Below are positions 1 through 8,201 of a stretch of DNA of 64,000 bases, one piece after another. The notes under the pieces were generated by a model. That model searched no databases, had not been told where the DNA came from, and saw nothing but the letters and a program-made list of their open reading frames with translations. The DNA is taken from the NCBI GenBank assembly GCA_016649715.1, contig JAENXC010000008.1, forward strand, positions 78,435 to 142,434, written 5' to 3'. Position numbers and translations under genes: made by a program. Source of the stretch: Flavobacteriaceae bacterium (GTDB lineage Bacteria; Bacteroidota; Bacteroidia; Flavobacteriales; Flavobacteriaceae). The first letter of the stretch is position 1. Each line of letters opens with the position of its first letter.

Positions 1-1749
1 TCCATAATCAATCGGATACTGCCGCGTTTCGGACTTAAATGGGGTTTCTTTGGTTGCCATAAAAACCATTGGTGAAAAATAGAGTTTTCCGGCAACATCT
101 TCCACCGCATCGAGTGCTTCAAAATCATATTCCAATGAAACAGGCTCTCCAATGGAGTTCAAGTTTTCAAAATGCAAATTGGTGAGTTCGGCTTGGCTGC
201 TGTTTTTCTCTATCGCTTTTCGCTGTGCGTCTTCGTTCAAACTTTTATATTCTGTTCTGTATTGAAAAGCGTAATTGCCCGTGAACCTATTCTTCGCACT
301 TCCGCTAACGGACATATCTGGCTTGATTTCAACATTCACCATAGCACTTTTTACGGCAGGAACAATGGAACTCAAAGAAACCCAACTGGAAGTGCCATTT
401 TTTAGTATAACACGTCCTTGCCAGTTTAAAATATTCGACTTTAAAACGCCTATTTCAGCATCTTTGTTGGTTGCATCCAGCAATAATGTTCCTTGCGGAA
501 GATCAACAGCTGCAATTACGTAATTGAAACCGTTTCGAGTTGGAAACAAAGGAATGCCGTGTTCTTTTGTACTCACCAAAACCGGATTGGCATCCAGTTT
601 TGCGTGGCGCAACATAGCCACCAACATTAGGTTAATATCGGCAACATTGCCAGAACCCTTTTTGTATGCAGTCTTAACACCTTCGTTGGTATAAAAGCCA
701 TTGAAGCCATTCCAAGTCATTTTGTTCAAAACGTACGAAAATATTCGGCCAATCTTTTCTTCGGGCTTTGTAACGCCACTCAAAAGATTATCAATATCAG
801 CTTCAAAATAATTGTTGCGCTCCAATTCTGTACCAAATTCACTTACTCTGTAAATACTTTTTGAAACGTCTTCCCAAGTAGTGGCATAGGTTTTCAAAGG
901 ACTTCCGGGAAAATCCATATAACTCATTTCAAACTGTAATGCAGTGGTATAATTATTTAAGTTTCCCGCATAAGCTTCATCTTTAAGTGCTGGAACGTTA
1001 TCCAGTTCTACAGTATAGGTGTCTTCTTCAAACTTCACTTCTCTTAATGTGGTTTCTGGAATACCAATTCCAAAACTCTTTGTGTCCTGCTGCTCTGTTT
1101 GCCTGTAAGACATTGTTCGTTCCCTTCTTTCCGAATTTACTTTATAAGGAACCCAGCCCCTTTGGTGAGTTTTGTAAACGAAATATTCCGGGGTTGTGAA
1201 AAGCACTTTTATTTTATCAACAGGAATGATTTCCTGAAACTTAAATTCATCTATATTGAAGATGAAGGGCGAATTGACAGTGTATTTATATTCAATAATG
1301 CAACCTTCCCGAACATCGGGCATGGTAATTTTTGTTTGCTTAAGGTATTTGTTGGTCTCTTCTTCAAAAATACCATCGCTTTTAAGTTTCACTTCTTCCA
1401 CTTTGCCGTCTGCACCTAAATAATAAGTGTACCCTTTCAGCCCAAGTAGCTTATCCTCGCCATCTCCTTTATAAAGATCGATTGTTGCATTTGCCCATTC
1501 AAAACCTTCTTTGGTGTAAATTTTTACCCGCTCAAAATAGTCGGTAACCATATACCAACCCGAGTCCTGTGTGTATTGGAAATCGGTTTTGGTTTCACGG
1601 TAAAGCACTGCAGCGTCTGCAGTTGGATCAGTTGGGTGCTCTTTTTGGAGCAATTCCTCTTTGGAAACTTTTCCGAATTTATAATTTTGGGCAACTGAAA
1701 CATTCAAAAAGAATGAAAATGTAATTGCTGTGAGGATAATCGTTTTCAT
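1..1749 (-). CDS. DUF3857 / transglutaminase-like exported protein, C-terminus cut by window edge
   Basis: The minus strand is open from an ATG at 1749 to the window edge. A hydrophobic signal peptide (about 20 residues, ending VSVAQ) precedes a DUF3857-type beta domain and a transglutaminase-like core. In the core, near residues 363-371, the usual G-x-G-D-C stretch reads GSGNVADIN, so the nucleophilic Cys is absent. The later His position (near residue 410) reads FNYVIAA, while the Asp (LLLDATN) is kept. It lies 13 bp downstream of a paralogue that has the full triad, so the two are probably cotranscribed. It is probably a secreted or periplasmic protein with a non-catalytic transglutaminase fold; its substrate is unknown. 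Confidence 0.85.
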   Translation of the reverse strand, partial: MKTIILTAITFSFFLNVSVAQNYKFGKVSKEELLQKEHPTDPTADAAVLYRETKTDFQYTQDSGWYMVTDYFERVKIYTKEGFEWANATIDLYKGDGEDKLLGLKGYTYYLGADGKVEEVKLKSDGIFEEETNKYLKQTKITMPDVREGCIIEYKYTVNSPFIFNIDEFKFQEIIPVDKIKVLFTTPEYFVYKTHQRGWVPYKVNSERRERTMSYRQTEQQDTKSFGIGIPETTLREVKFEEDTYTVELDNVPALKDEAYAGNLNNYTTALQFEMSYMDFPGSPLKTYATTWEDVSKSIYRVSEFGTELERNNYFEADIDNLLSGVTKPEEKIGRIFSYVLNKMTWNGFNGFYTNEGVKTAYKKGSGNVADINLMLVAMLRHAKLDANPVLVSTKEHGIPLFPTRNGFNYVIAAVDLPQGTLLLDATNKDAEIGVLKSNILNWQGRVILKNGTSSWVSLSSIVPAVKSAMVNVEIKPDMSVSGSAKNRFTGNYAFQYRTEYKSLNEDAQRKAIEKNSSQAELTNLHFENLNSIGEPVSLEYDFEALDAVEDVAGKLYFSPMVFMATKETPFKSETRQYPIDYG

Positions 1750-1762
1750 TGAGTCAAGTTGT

Positions 1763-3664
1763 TTATTGTGAGTTCTGTTTTAAAAGTATTTTTGTTTTGT
1801 CCAATCGCGCAATGGACCTTAAAAATTCACGATAATTTTCATATTCTGAAGGAGGGTATTCGCCTTTATTGATGCGCAGTTTTCGGTTGTACATCAATTT
1901 GTTTTCAGAAGTTTTGCTAAAACCTATCTCGTATTTTCCAAATTTTGTTTCCAAAACACTTGCTTCGGGCAAGGCTTCAATACTGAAGTTTTCGGGGATT
2001 TCAACTTCAACAGAATCCAAATCCACAAAGCCATGGCCTAAATAGAGATTTTGTTTTCGGTCCTCAATGCGCGGCGGAATGTGCTGACTTTGGTTGAATA
2101 TATTGGGGCAGAAAAGATAGTCATCGCCCACGGGGTTTGCGTATTTGGGAATGGACAAAGCAATAGTTTCAGTAAAAACTATGTTTTCACGATCGTTGTT
2201 GAATTCAAAATTGTTCAGTGAAAACCTATTTATATAACTCCATCGGTTTTTGTAATATTCATCTATGTCTTCTTTTTTTTTCTTCGGAAGCAAATATTTA
2301 TCATCATATTTAAGCCCTTTGGAAACGCTTTCAAAAGCTGCGGTTACATTTCCTTCGGCATCCACTTTTACTTTTGAAGTGTTGGTTTGTGTGTTTTTTT
2401 GGGTCTCATAAATTTTGGTATGGGCAATTTTTCCACCTTCGGGGGTAATCATCAACACATCGCGATCGTCTGTGAAATCGCCTAAGTAGCCAAAGGGAAT
2501 ATCTTGATCTGTGCATTCCAACCAAGTTATTTCGTCTCCTTCTGGAATTCCAAGAATAATGTGATTTCCCTGAAAAGATGTGAAATCCGGCAGTATATCC
2601 CTTTCCTCGGAATCACCATATAAAACGGTGTAATAGGAGGGCACGCCAACGGCATCCAGCAATGCTTTTGTATAGTTGGTCAACGCCTTGCAATCGCCAT
2701 AGCCCAGCTTATCCACTTCTGATGCGAGCATCGGTTTCCAGCCGCCAATACCAATACTGATACTGACATATCGGACTTTATCCTGCACAAATTGGTAAAT
2801 TTTTCGCGCTTTCCCTTCGTTTGTGGTTTCGTTGGCTACGAGGCTCTTTACACGTGCCACCGTACCTTCTGGAAGAGAGTTAACATCTGAAAGCAAGCTT
2901 TTGTTCATCCAGCTTCCAAATTGTTGCCAATCTTTGCCAGAGCCTGAAGTTCCTTTCAGCTTAAACGCATCGAGTGCAATGAGTACATTCGGCAAAATAT
3001 CGCTCCGTGAAGGGCTGTGCTCCTCATATCGGATTGTCTTTAAATTTGAAGCCGAAAAAGTAATTTCATTCAGCGTTTCAGATATTGAAATATCAAAACC
3101 TTCCAAATTTTGGGGTCTGTATTTCGGTTTGTTTGCGGGATCGAATTTTATTTTTAGTATGCTTTTTTGAGTGCTTTCGGCATAATCATCCAACGGGTAC
3201 CAAGGTTTAATAAATGCAGAATCCCCACTTTCGGTTTCACTGTCATAGACTACAATGTAGGGATAAGTTGTTGGGGTATAATTCAGATACAGCACACGGT
3301 CATCACTATAAATACTGATTCCCGTGCGGCTTACATCAGTAAAATCTTTCTTTTTGAAATGGCTTATTTCTTTCCCAAAAGCGTCATAAACCCAGACTTC
3401 AATGTTTTTTACGCGCGAATTTACATCGTAATATTCATAAAGACGGGTGTCGCTATCGCCCATTTTGTTCAGCACAGCCCTAACAGTATGTGTTTTGGTT
3501 TTCATTTTGTTGATGTCGGTGACGTCAATTTCAACCAATTCATCAATCAAAACACTATTGGAATACTCCGTAAGTTCCTTATTTATTGAAGTTATGGAAT
3601 ATTCTTTTTGAGAATATATATAGGCAGAGCTAAGTAATATAATAAAACAAAAAATCTTTTTCAT
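1763..3664 (-). CDS. DUF3857 and transglutaminase-core exported protein
   Basis: 633 aa. The signal peptide (MKKIFCFIILLSSAYIYSQ) is followed by a DUF3857 beta-rich region (about 30-240) and a transglutaminase-like core. The apparent catalytic residues are Cys325 (YGDCKALTNY), His368 (QGNHIILGI) and Asp386 (ECTDQD). The C-terminal 170 residues form another beta-rich domain. The family is common in Bacteroidetes and usually exported; its biochemical role is not established. The gene is the upstream partner of the degenerate paralogue that follows 13 bp later. Start chosen at the ATG that gives the signal peptide. Confidence 0.9.
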   Translation of the reverse strand: MKKIFCFIILLSSAYIYSQKEYSITSINKELTEYSNSVLIDELVEIDVTDINKMKTKTHTVRAVLNKMGDSDTRLYEYYDVNSRVKNIEVWVYDAFGKEISHFKKKDFTDVSRTGISIYSDDRVLYLNYTPTTYPYIVVYDSETESGDSAFIKPWYPLDDYAESTQKSILKIKFDPANKPKYRPQNLEGFDISISETLNEITFSASNLKTIRYEEHSPSRSDILPNVLIALDAFKLKGTSGSGKDWQQFGSWMNKSLLSDVNSLPEGTVARVKSLVANETTNEGKARKIYQFVQDKVRYVSISIGIGGWKPMLASEVDKLGYGDCKALTNYTKALLDAVGVPSYYTVLYGDSEERDILPDFTSFQGNHIILGIPEGDEITWLECTDQDIPFGYLGDFTDDRDVLMITPEGGKIAHTKIYETQKNTQTNTSKVKVDAEGNVTAAFESVSKGLKYDDKYLLPKKKKEDIDEYYKNRWSYINRFSLNNFEFNNDRENIVFTETIALSIPKYANPVGDDYLFCPNIFNQSQHIPPRIEDRKQNLYLGHGFVDLDSVEVEIPENFSIEALPEASVLETKFGKYEIGFSKTSENKLMYNRKLRINKGEYPPSEYENYREFLRSIARLDKTKILLKQNSQ

Positions 3665-3727
3665 GCAATCAGCTTATAGACTGGCAATATATAAAATTTC
3701 TGAAAGGTTAAGAAAAAGTTAAAGAGA

Positions 3728-4180
3728 TTATTCTCTCTTTTTTGAATCTATCCAAATAGTAACGGGGCCATCGTTTATGAGAGACACATCCATCATTGCC
3801 CCAAAAGTTCCCGTTTTTACTTTTTTAGATGTTTCATTTTCAAGTTGAAGTACAAATTTTTCGTAAAGAGGAATGGCAATTTCGGGTTTTGCAGCTTTTA
3901 TGAATGAAGGGCGGTTTCCCTTTTTTGTATTCGCGTGAAGTGTGAATTGACTTACCACCAAACAATCGCCAGAAATATCCTGCACCGAAAGGTTCATCGC
4001 CTCATTTTCATCACTAAAAATCCGCAAACGTGCAATTTTTCCTGCCAACCAGTTGATGTCCTCTTGGCTGTCTTCCTCTTCAATCCCCAACAAAATGAGC
4101 AACCCTTGGTTTATTTCAGAAAATATTTTCCCATCAATGGTCACGGATGCTCTTTTTACTCTTTGGATTAGTGCGCGCAT
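3728..4180 (-). CDS. dtd: D-aminoacyl-tRNA deacylase
   Basis: 150 aa, the normal length for the bacterial DTD family. It begins MRALIQRVKRASVTIDG and carries the signature SQFTLHANTKKGNRPSF (residues 77-93) and a GPVT motif near the C-terminus (NDGPVTIWID), which together form the active site. The enzyme hydrolyses D-amino acids (and glycine mischarged on tRNA-Ala) from tRNA in the cytoplasm. It lies downstream of rsgA on the same strand with an 80-bp gap. Confidence 0.95.
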   Translation of the reverse strand: MRALIQRVKRASVTIDGKIFSEINQGLLILLGIEEEDSQEDINWLAGKIARLRIFSDENEAMNLSVQDISGDCLVVSQFTLHANTKKGNRPSFIKAAKPEIAIPLYEKFVLQLENETSKKVKTGTFGAMMDVSLINDGPVTIWIDSKKRE

Positions 4181-4260
4181 TTTCGTGTTATTGATTATTG
4201 AGTTACTGCAACTGACTATTGCGCACTCAATATTGAATTTTGAATCTTGAATCTTGAAAA

Positions 4261-5208
4261 TTATTTTTCATAAATATCCTTCCTAAAATTTTCCTCTTCC
4301 CCTTCCAAAATCTGCATATAGCTTTTATAACGCGACCAAGCAATCTCTTCGTTTTCCAACGCTTCTTTAACGGCGCATTGTGGTTCCTCGAGATGCAGGC
4401 AGTTGTTGAATTTGCAGTTTTCCTTCCTTTTAAAAAACTCTGGAAAGTAATCGCCCAGTTCCTCTTTGTCTATTTCCACCACCCCAAAACCTTTTATTCC
4501 GGGCGTGTCAATTATTTGTCCGCCAAAGGAAAGATCGAACATTTCGGCAAAAGTTGTGGTGTGTTGGCCCTGCAGATGTTGATCAGAAATTTTCGAGGTT
4601 TTAAGGTCGAGGCCCGGTTCCACGGCATTTATCAAAGTTGATTTCCCAACACCACTGTGGCCGGAAAACATGGTTACTTTGTCCTTCATCAAAGCTATCA
4701 CTTTGTCAATATTTTTCCCCGTGGTTGCTGAAATGCCAATACATTCGTAACCAATTTTTCGGTATAGCGCAGCAAGGAATTTTATTTCGAGCAGTTCCTC
4801 TTCGTTGTAGGTATCAATTTTATTGAAGAGAAGTACGGCTTTAATGTGATATGCTTCCGCAGTAACCAAAAAACGGTCAATAAAAGTGGTGAAGGTTGGC
4901 GGATTGTTCAATGTAATCAATAAAAAAGCAACATCAATATTGGCCGCAATAATGTGGGTTTGTTTGGAAAGGTTTACCGATTTGCGGATGATATAGTTTT
5001 CGCGCGCGTCAATATGTTTTATAACGCCCACTGTTTCATCGCTCTTTTTTTCAATATCAAAACCCACGTGGTCGCCAACAGCTACGGGGTTTGTACTTTT
5101 AATTCCCCCAATGCGGAATTTGCCTTTTATACGGCAATCGTAAAAAGTTCCGTTTTCCGCTTTCACGGAATACCAACTGCCGGTAGATTTATAGACGAGG
5201 CCTTTCAT
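4261..5208 (-). CDS. rsgA: Ribosome small subunit biogenesis GTPase RsgA
   Basis: 315 aa with the family's circularly permuted GTPase order: an N-terminal OB fold (1-70), G4 NKID (129-132), then G1 GHSGVGKS (183-190) and G3 DTPG (near 236). A C-terminal zinc knuckle has the C-x(4)-C-x-H-x(5)-C arrangement (CKFNNCLHLEEPQC). RsgA acts in late 30S subunit maturation, and its GTPase is stimulated by the ribosome. Start is the ATG at 5208, giving MKGLVYKSTGSWYSVK. Confidence 0.95.
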   Translation of the reverse strand: MKGLVYKSTGSWYSVKAENGTFYDCRIKGKFRIGGIKSTNPVAVGDHVGFDIEKKSDETVGVIKHIDARENYIIRKSVNLSKQTHIIAANIDVAFLLITLNNPPTFTTFIDRFLVTAEAYHIKAVLLFNKIDTYNEEELLEIKFLAALYRKIGYECIGISATTGKNIDKVIALMKDKVTMFSGHSGVGKSTLINAVEPGLDLKTSKISDQHLQGQHTTTFAEMFDLSFGGQIIDTPGIKGFGVVEIDKEELGDYFPEFFKRKENCKFNNCLHLEEPQCAVKEALENEEIAWSRYKSYMQILEGEEENFRKDIYEK

Positions 5209-5311
5209 TGCTGCAAAAATCCGAAAATTAAAACAAACGACAATCTTTTAATTGTTGGGATAAATAATATTTCATAAATTGCACCAATAGTATGATGATA
5301 AACATATTCAA

Positions 5312-5430
5312 AAAATGACGTAAGACTTTAGGACGTAAGACAAAAGACTAAAAAATCCATTCATTTGAAAAGATTTTAAATTATAATAAACTAGTCCTAC
5401 GTCTTACGTCCTATTGTCATAAGTCTTAAA
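5312..5430. repeat. Inverted repeat of the TAGGACGTAAGAC family upstream of parD
   Basis: The left part reads GACTTTAGGACGTAAGAC and the right part is close to its reverse complement (CGTCTTACGTCCTATTGTC), with about 50 bp of A/T-rich sequence between. A related pair of arms occurs at about 20833-20932. It fills the space between rsgA and parD and contains no gene. Confidence 0.6.
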
Positions 5431-5439
5431 TTAAAAAAA

Positions 5440-5697
5440 ATGGCGGTAATACGAAAAACAGTAACCTTTACAGAGCAGCAAGACAAATGGATAAAAGCCC
5501 AAATTGAAGCGGGTGAATTTACCAATGATAGCGAATATCTTCGAAATCTAGTGCGACAGGACCAAGCAAATAATGCCCAGTTTCTGGCCCTTAAACAGGA
5601 ACTCATTGATGGGCTGAAAAGCGGTGTAAGCAACAAATCACTCCCAGAAATAATGGAAACGGTTGAAAAACGGATGAAAGCTGATGGGCGTATATAA
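5440..5697 (+). CDS. ParD-like type II antitoxin (ribbon-helix-helix)
   Basis: 85 aa. Residues 1-45 have the ribbon-helix-helix pattern (RKTVTFTEQQDKWIKAQIEA, then SEYLRNLVRQDQ) typical of ParD/CopG antitoxins. The C-terminal half is charged and would bind the toxin. It overlaps the downstream toxin gene by 14 bp, the usual coupled arrangement. It would neutralise the toxin and repress the module's promoter. Since the toxin gene is frameshifted, the antitoxin may now be an orphan. Confidence 0.85.
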   Translation: MAVIRKTVTFTEQQDKWIKAQIEAGEFTNDSEYLRNLVRQDQANNAQFLALKQELIDGLKSGVSNKSLPEIMETVEKRMKADGRI

Positions 5698-5973
5698 ACT
5701 ATCCGGAAATGCCGAAATTGACCTCGATGAGATGTACGAATACGGCATTGTAAAATTCGGATTGCTTCAAGCCCAAAATTATTTTTTTGAAATGGAGGAG
5801 CTTTTTAAGCTCTTATCCCAAAATGCTGAACTCGGAAGGGATGCCTCCGAATTTATTCCGCAGTTGAAACGTTTTTCATTTAAAGCCCATACCATTTTTT
5901 CTTGCCAACAGATTACGGAGTATTTATTGTTGGTGTTTTAAGCCAAAGAGTGGATTATGCCAGTAACCTCTAA
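5684..5973 (+). pseudogene. ParE-like toxin gene broken by a 1-base deletion
   Basis: The frame from 5684 stops at 5939-5941 after 85 aa. Its first 71 residues match the RelE/ParE style (YKLSGNAEIDLDEMYEY... RFSFKAHTIF). From the T-run at 5895-5900 the expected ending continues in another frame as FLPTDYGVFIVGVLSQRVD, closing at the stop 5971-5973. Adding one T to the run restores a 96-aa protein, the normal ParE length. The restored stop overlaps the convergent aro gene's stop codon. It is either a real inactivation of the toxin or a homopolymer sequencing error. Confidence 0.8.
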
Positions 5974-7052
5974 TCATTGATTACCTTTTTCTGATGATTG
6001 ATGGATTCTTGGTGGATGGCCTTGAAAATCCGTAAAATAAATTCCTCACTCAGCTTGTTTTCATCGCCTTCCAAGATCATTTTATCCAAAATCTCGTTCC
6101 AGCGTTTTGTTTGAAGAATGGCAACATTGTTTTTCTTTTTCAACAACCCAATATCATCGGCAATTTTCATGCGTTTTCCCAAAGATTCAATCAATTGGTG
6201 GTCCAACACATCGATTCTTGTTCGCAGCATGTTCAGTTTATTTTTGAATTCCACCGCGTCGCCTTCCTGCTTTCTAATTTTTAAATCTACCGTCATCTGT
6301 TTCAAGGTTTCGGGCGTAATTTGTTGTGCGGCATCACTCCAAGCGTTGTCTGGGTCAAAATGTGTTTCCACCATCAAGCCGTCATAATTCAAGTCCAGCG
6401 CGGTTTGGCAAAGGTCAAAAATAATATCCCTGCGCCCCGCAATGTGCGATGGATCCAAAATTAAAGGCAAATCTGGAAATTTATTTTGAAGGTCAATCGG
6501 TATCTGCCATTCCGGATTGTTTCGGTAGCGCATTTTTTCGTAGGTTGAAAACCCGCGGTGGATTACGCCCAGATTTTTCACATCCGAAGCATAGAAACGT
6601 TCCACAGCGCCCAGCCACAGTGCCAAATCAGGATTCACTGGATTTTTTATCAAAACAATTTTATCAGTGCCTTTTAAAGCATCCGCTATTTCCTGCACAA
6701 TAAATGGCGAAACCGTGGTGCGCGCACCCACCCAAAGAATATCCACATCGTGTTTCAGCGCTAAATCTACGTGGTTGGCGTTTGCCACTTCAGTTGCGGT
6801 CATTAATCCAGTTTCCTGTTTCGCTTTTTGGAGCCATTTCAATCCCAAAGCTCCCACGCCCTCAAAATTTCCGGGGCGGGTTCGGGGTTTCCAGATGCCG
6901 GCCCGCATAACCGTGGTATCCGTTTCTTTTAATTGGTGTGCTATTTTTAGAACTTGTTCTTCCGTTTCGGCACTGCAAGGTCCAGCTATTACAATTGGGT
7001 GGGTAAGTTCCATTTTGTTCAGCCAATTGCGGAGGTTTTTATTATTTTCCAT
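5970..7052 (-). CDS. Bifunctional DAHP synthase / chorismate mutase
   Basis: 360 aa. The N-terminal DAHP synthase domain (about 1-260) contains GPCSAE (24-29), a KPRTRPGNFEG segment, KNPVNPDLALWLG and DPSHIAGRRD, the metal- and phosphate-binding motifs. The C-terminal chorismate mutase type II domain (about 270-355) begins LNMLRTRIDVLDHQLIESL. The protein catalyses the entry step of the shikimate pathway and the chorismate-to-prephenate step. Such fusions are usually allosterically controlled through the mutase domain. A leader peptide with adjacent Trp codons and a terminator lie directly upstream, implying control by attenuation. Confidence 0.93.
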   Translation of the reverse strand: MENNKNLRNWLNKMELTHPIVIAGPCSAETEEQVLKIAHQLKETDTTVMRAGIWKPRTRPGNFEGVGALGLKWLQKAKQETGLMTATEVANANHVDLALKHDVDILWVGARTTVSPFIVQEIADALKGTDKIVLIKNPVNPDLALWLGAVERFYASDVKNLGVIHRGFSTYEKMRYRNNPEWQIPIDLQNKFPDLPLILDPSHIAGRRDIIFDLCQTALDLNYDGLMVETHFDPDNAWSDAAQQITPETLKQMTVDLKIRKQEGDAVEFKNKLNMLRTRIDVLDHQLIESLGKRMKIADDIGLLKKKNNVAILQTKRWNEILDKMILEGDENKLSEEFILRIFKAIHQESINHQKKVIND

Positions 7053-7064
7053 AAATTCAATTTC

Positions 7065-7092
7065 AAAAAAAAAAGCCCCAAAAGGAACTTTT
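7065..7092 (-). terminator. Attenuator terminator in the DAHP synthase leader
   Basis: On the minus strand AAAAGTTCC-TTTT-GGGGCTTTT forms a 9-bp stem (two G-U pairs) running into a tract of ten T. It ends 12 bp before the DAHP synthase ATG, so it terminates the leader rather than an upstream gene. A competing pairing is visible: AAAGGGA (7118-7124), which overlaps the leader stop codon, can pair over 7 bp with TTCCTTT (7081-7087) and would disrupt the terminator. Confidence 0.75.
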
Positions 7093-7122
7093 CAAAGTAT
7101 CTATAAAAATACAGTAATCCCT

Positions 7123-7188
7123 TTAGCGAATGTTGTTTAACATGTGCCACCAAGCTTTGGAAAGATTGTAAATAAGATTTTCAAACAT
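7123..7188 (-). CDS. Putative Trp leader peptide
   Basis: A 21-aa frame, MFENLIYNLSKAWWHMLNNI plus Arg, with two adjacent Trp codons (TGG TGG) at residues 13-14. It precedes the antiterminator segment and a T-tailed hairpin in front of an aromatic-pathway gene. This is the classic layout of ribosome-mediated attenuation: stalling at Trp codons would favour the antiterminator. One caution is that an octamer TATGTTTG matching the Bacteroidetes -7 consensus overlaps the ATG, so the transcription start could lie inside the peptide. Confidence 0.55.
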   Translation of the reverse strand: MFENLIYNLSKAWWHMLNNIR

Positions 7189-7280
7189 AGCCACTAAAGT
7201 AGCTAATATTTGTGATTTTGAGAACGTTTTATGAAAAATTATATATAATGAAGCCCATCTAATTTGGAAGAAAATTTATG

Positions 7281-7288
7281 TAGTTTTG
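7281..7288 (+). promoter_or_regulatory. -7 box for gldA
   Basis: TAGTTTTG matches the Bacteroidetes -7 consensus TAnnTTTG exactly and lies 13 bp before the gldA ATG at 7302. A TTG lies at 7264-7266, but the 14-bp spacing is shorter than usual. Confidence 0.5.
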
Positions 7289-7301
7289 TTTTTCTGAAAA
7301 C

Positions 7302-8201
7302 ATGTCCATACAAGTAGAAAATATTACCAAAACCTACGGCGAACAAAAAGCGCTGAACAAGGTTTCCTTTACTATTGAAAAAGGTGAAATCGTTGGTTTT
7401 CTCGGTCCCAACGGCGCTGGAAAATCTACCATGATGAAGATTTTGACTGCTTTTATACCCGCTTCGGAAGGTGTGGCATTTGTGAACGGTTTTGATGTTA
7501 ACAAAGACGATATTGCCGTGAAAAAAAGTGTGGGCTATCTGCCGGAACACAATCCGCTTTATTTGGATATGTACGTTCGGGAATACCTTCTTTTTAATGC
7601 TGGGATTTATAATATTCCAAAAACAGAAGTTGAAAGTGTGATTGAAAAAACAGGGTTGACTCCCGAAGCGAACAAAAAAATAGGTCAGCTTTCAAAAGGG
7701 TATAGGCAACGTGTTGGGCTTGCAAATGCATTGCTTCACAATCCAGAAGTCTTAATTCTCGATGAACCCACAACAGGTTTGGACCCCAATCAATTGATAG
7801 AAATTAGACAGCTAATAAAAAATGTTGGAAAGGAAAAAACGGTTCTTCTTTCCTCACATATTATGCAGGAGGTTGAAGCAATTTGTGACCGCGTAATAAT
7901 TATAAACAAAGGCGAAATTGTTCTCGATAAAAAACTTTCAGATTTAAAGAACAACAAGCAGCAGATTGTAGAAGTAGAATTCGATTATCGCGTGGAAGAA
8001 TTGGCACTTCAGCAACTTCCGAAGATTGAAAAGATTGAAAACTCAATAGGTTTTGTTTATCAACTCTATTTTGAAACAGATCAGGATATGCGCGGAAAAG
8101 TATTTGATTTTGCACACGACAATGGATTGAAGATTCTTCAGTTGCATCAAAAGAATACTACTTTAGAAAAATTGTTCAGCGAGTTAACTATTCAAAAATA
8201 A
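7302..8201 (+). CDS. gldA: Gliding motility ABC transporter ATP-binding protein GldA
   Basis: 299 aa ABC ATPase with Walker A GPNGAGKST (35-43), signature LSKGYRQRVGLANALLHNP, Walker B VLILDEPTTGLDP and H-loop SSHIM. The N-terminus (MSIQVENITKTYGEQKALNK) and C-terminal extension fit GldA, the ATPase partner of the membrane proteins GldF and GldG in Flavobacteriia. The partner genes are not in the window. The 3' end overlaps the convergent lipoprotein gene by 14 bp. Confidence 0.85.
   Translation: MSIQVENITKTYGEQKALNKVSFTIEKGEIVGFLGPNGAGKSTMMKILTAFIPASEGVAFVNGFDVNKDDIAVKKSVGYLPEHNPLYLDMYVREYLLFNAGIYNIPKTEVESVIEKTGLTPEANKKIGQLSKGYRQRVGLANALLHNPEVLILDEPTTGLDPNQLIEIRQLIKNVGKEKTVLLSSHIMQEVEAICDRVIIINKGEIVLDKKLSDLKNNKQQIVEVEFDYRVEELALQQLPKIEKIENSIGFVYQLYFETDQDMRGKVFDFAHDNGLKILQLHQKNTTLEKLFSELTIQK

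Noticed and set aside
7183..7190. TATGTTTG as the promoter of the DAHP synthase leader
   Set aside because: It matches the -7 consensus, but no TTG lies 17-23 bp upstream and it would start transcription inside the leader peptide. It is kept only as a caution.
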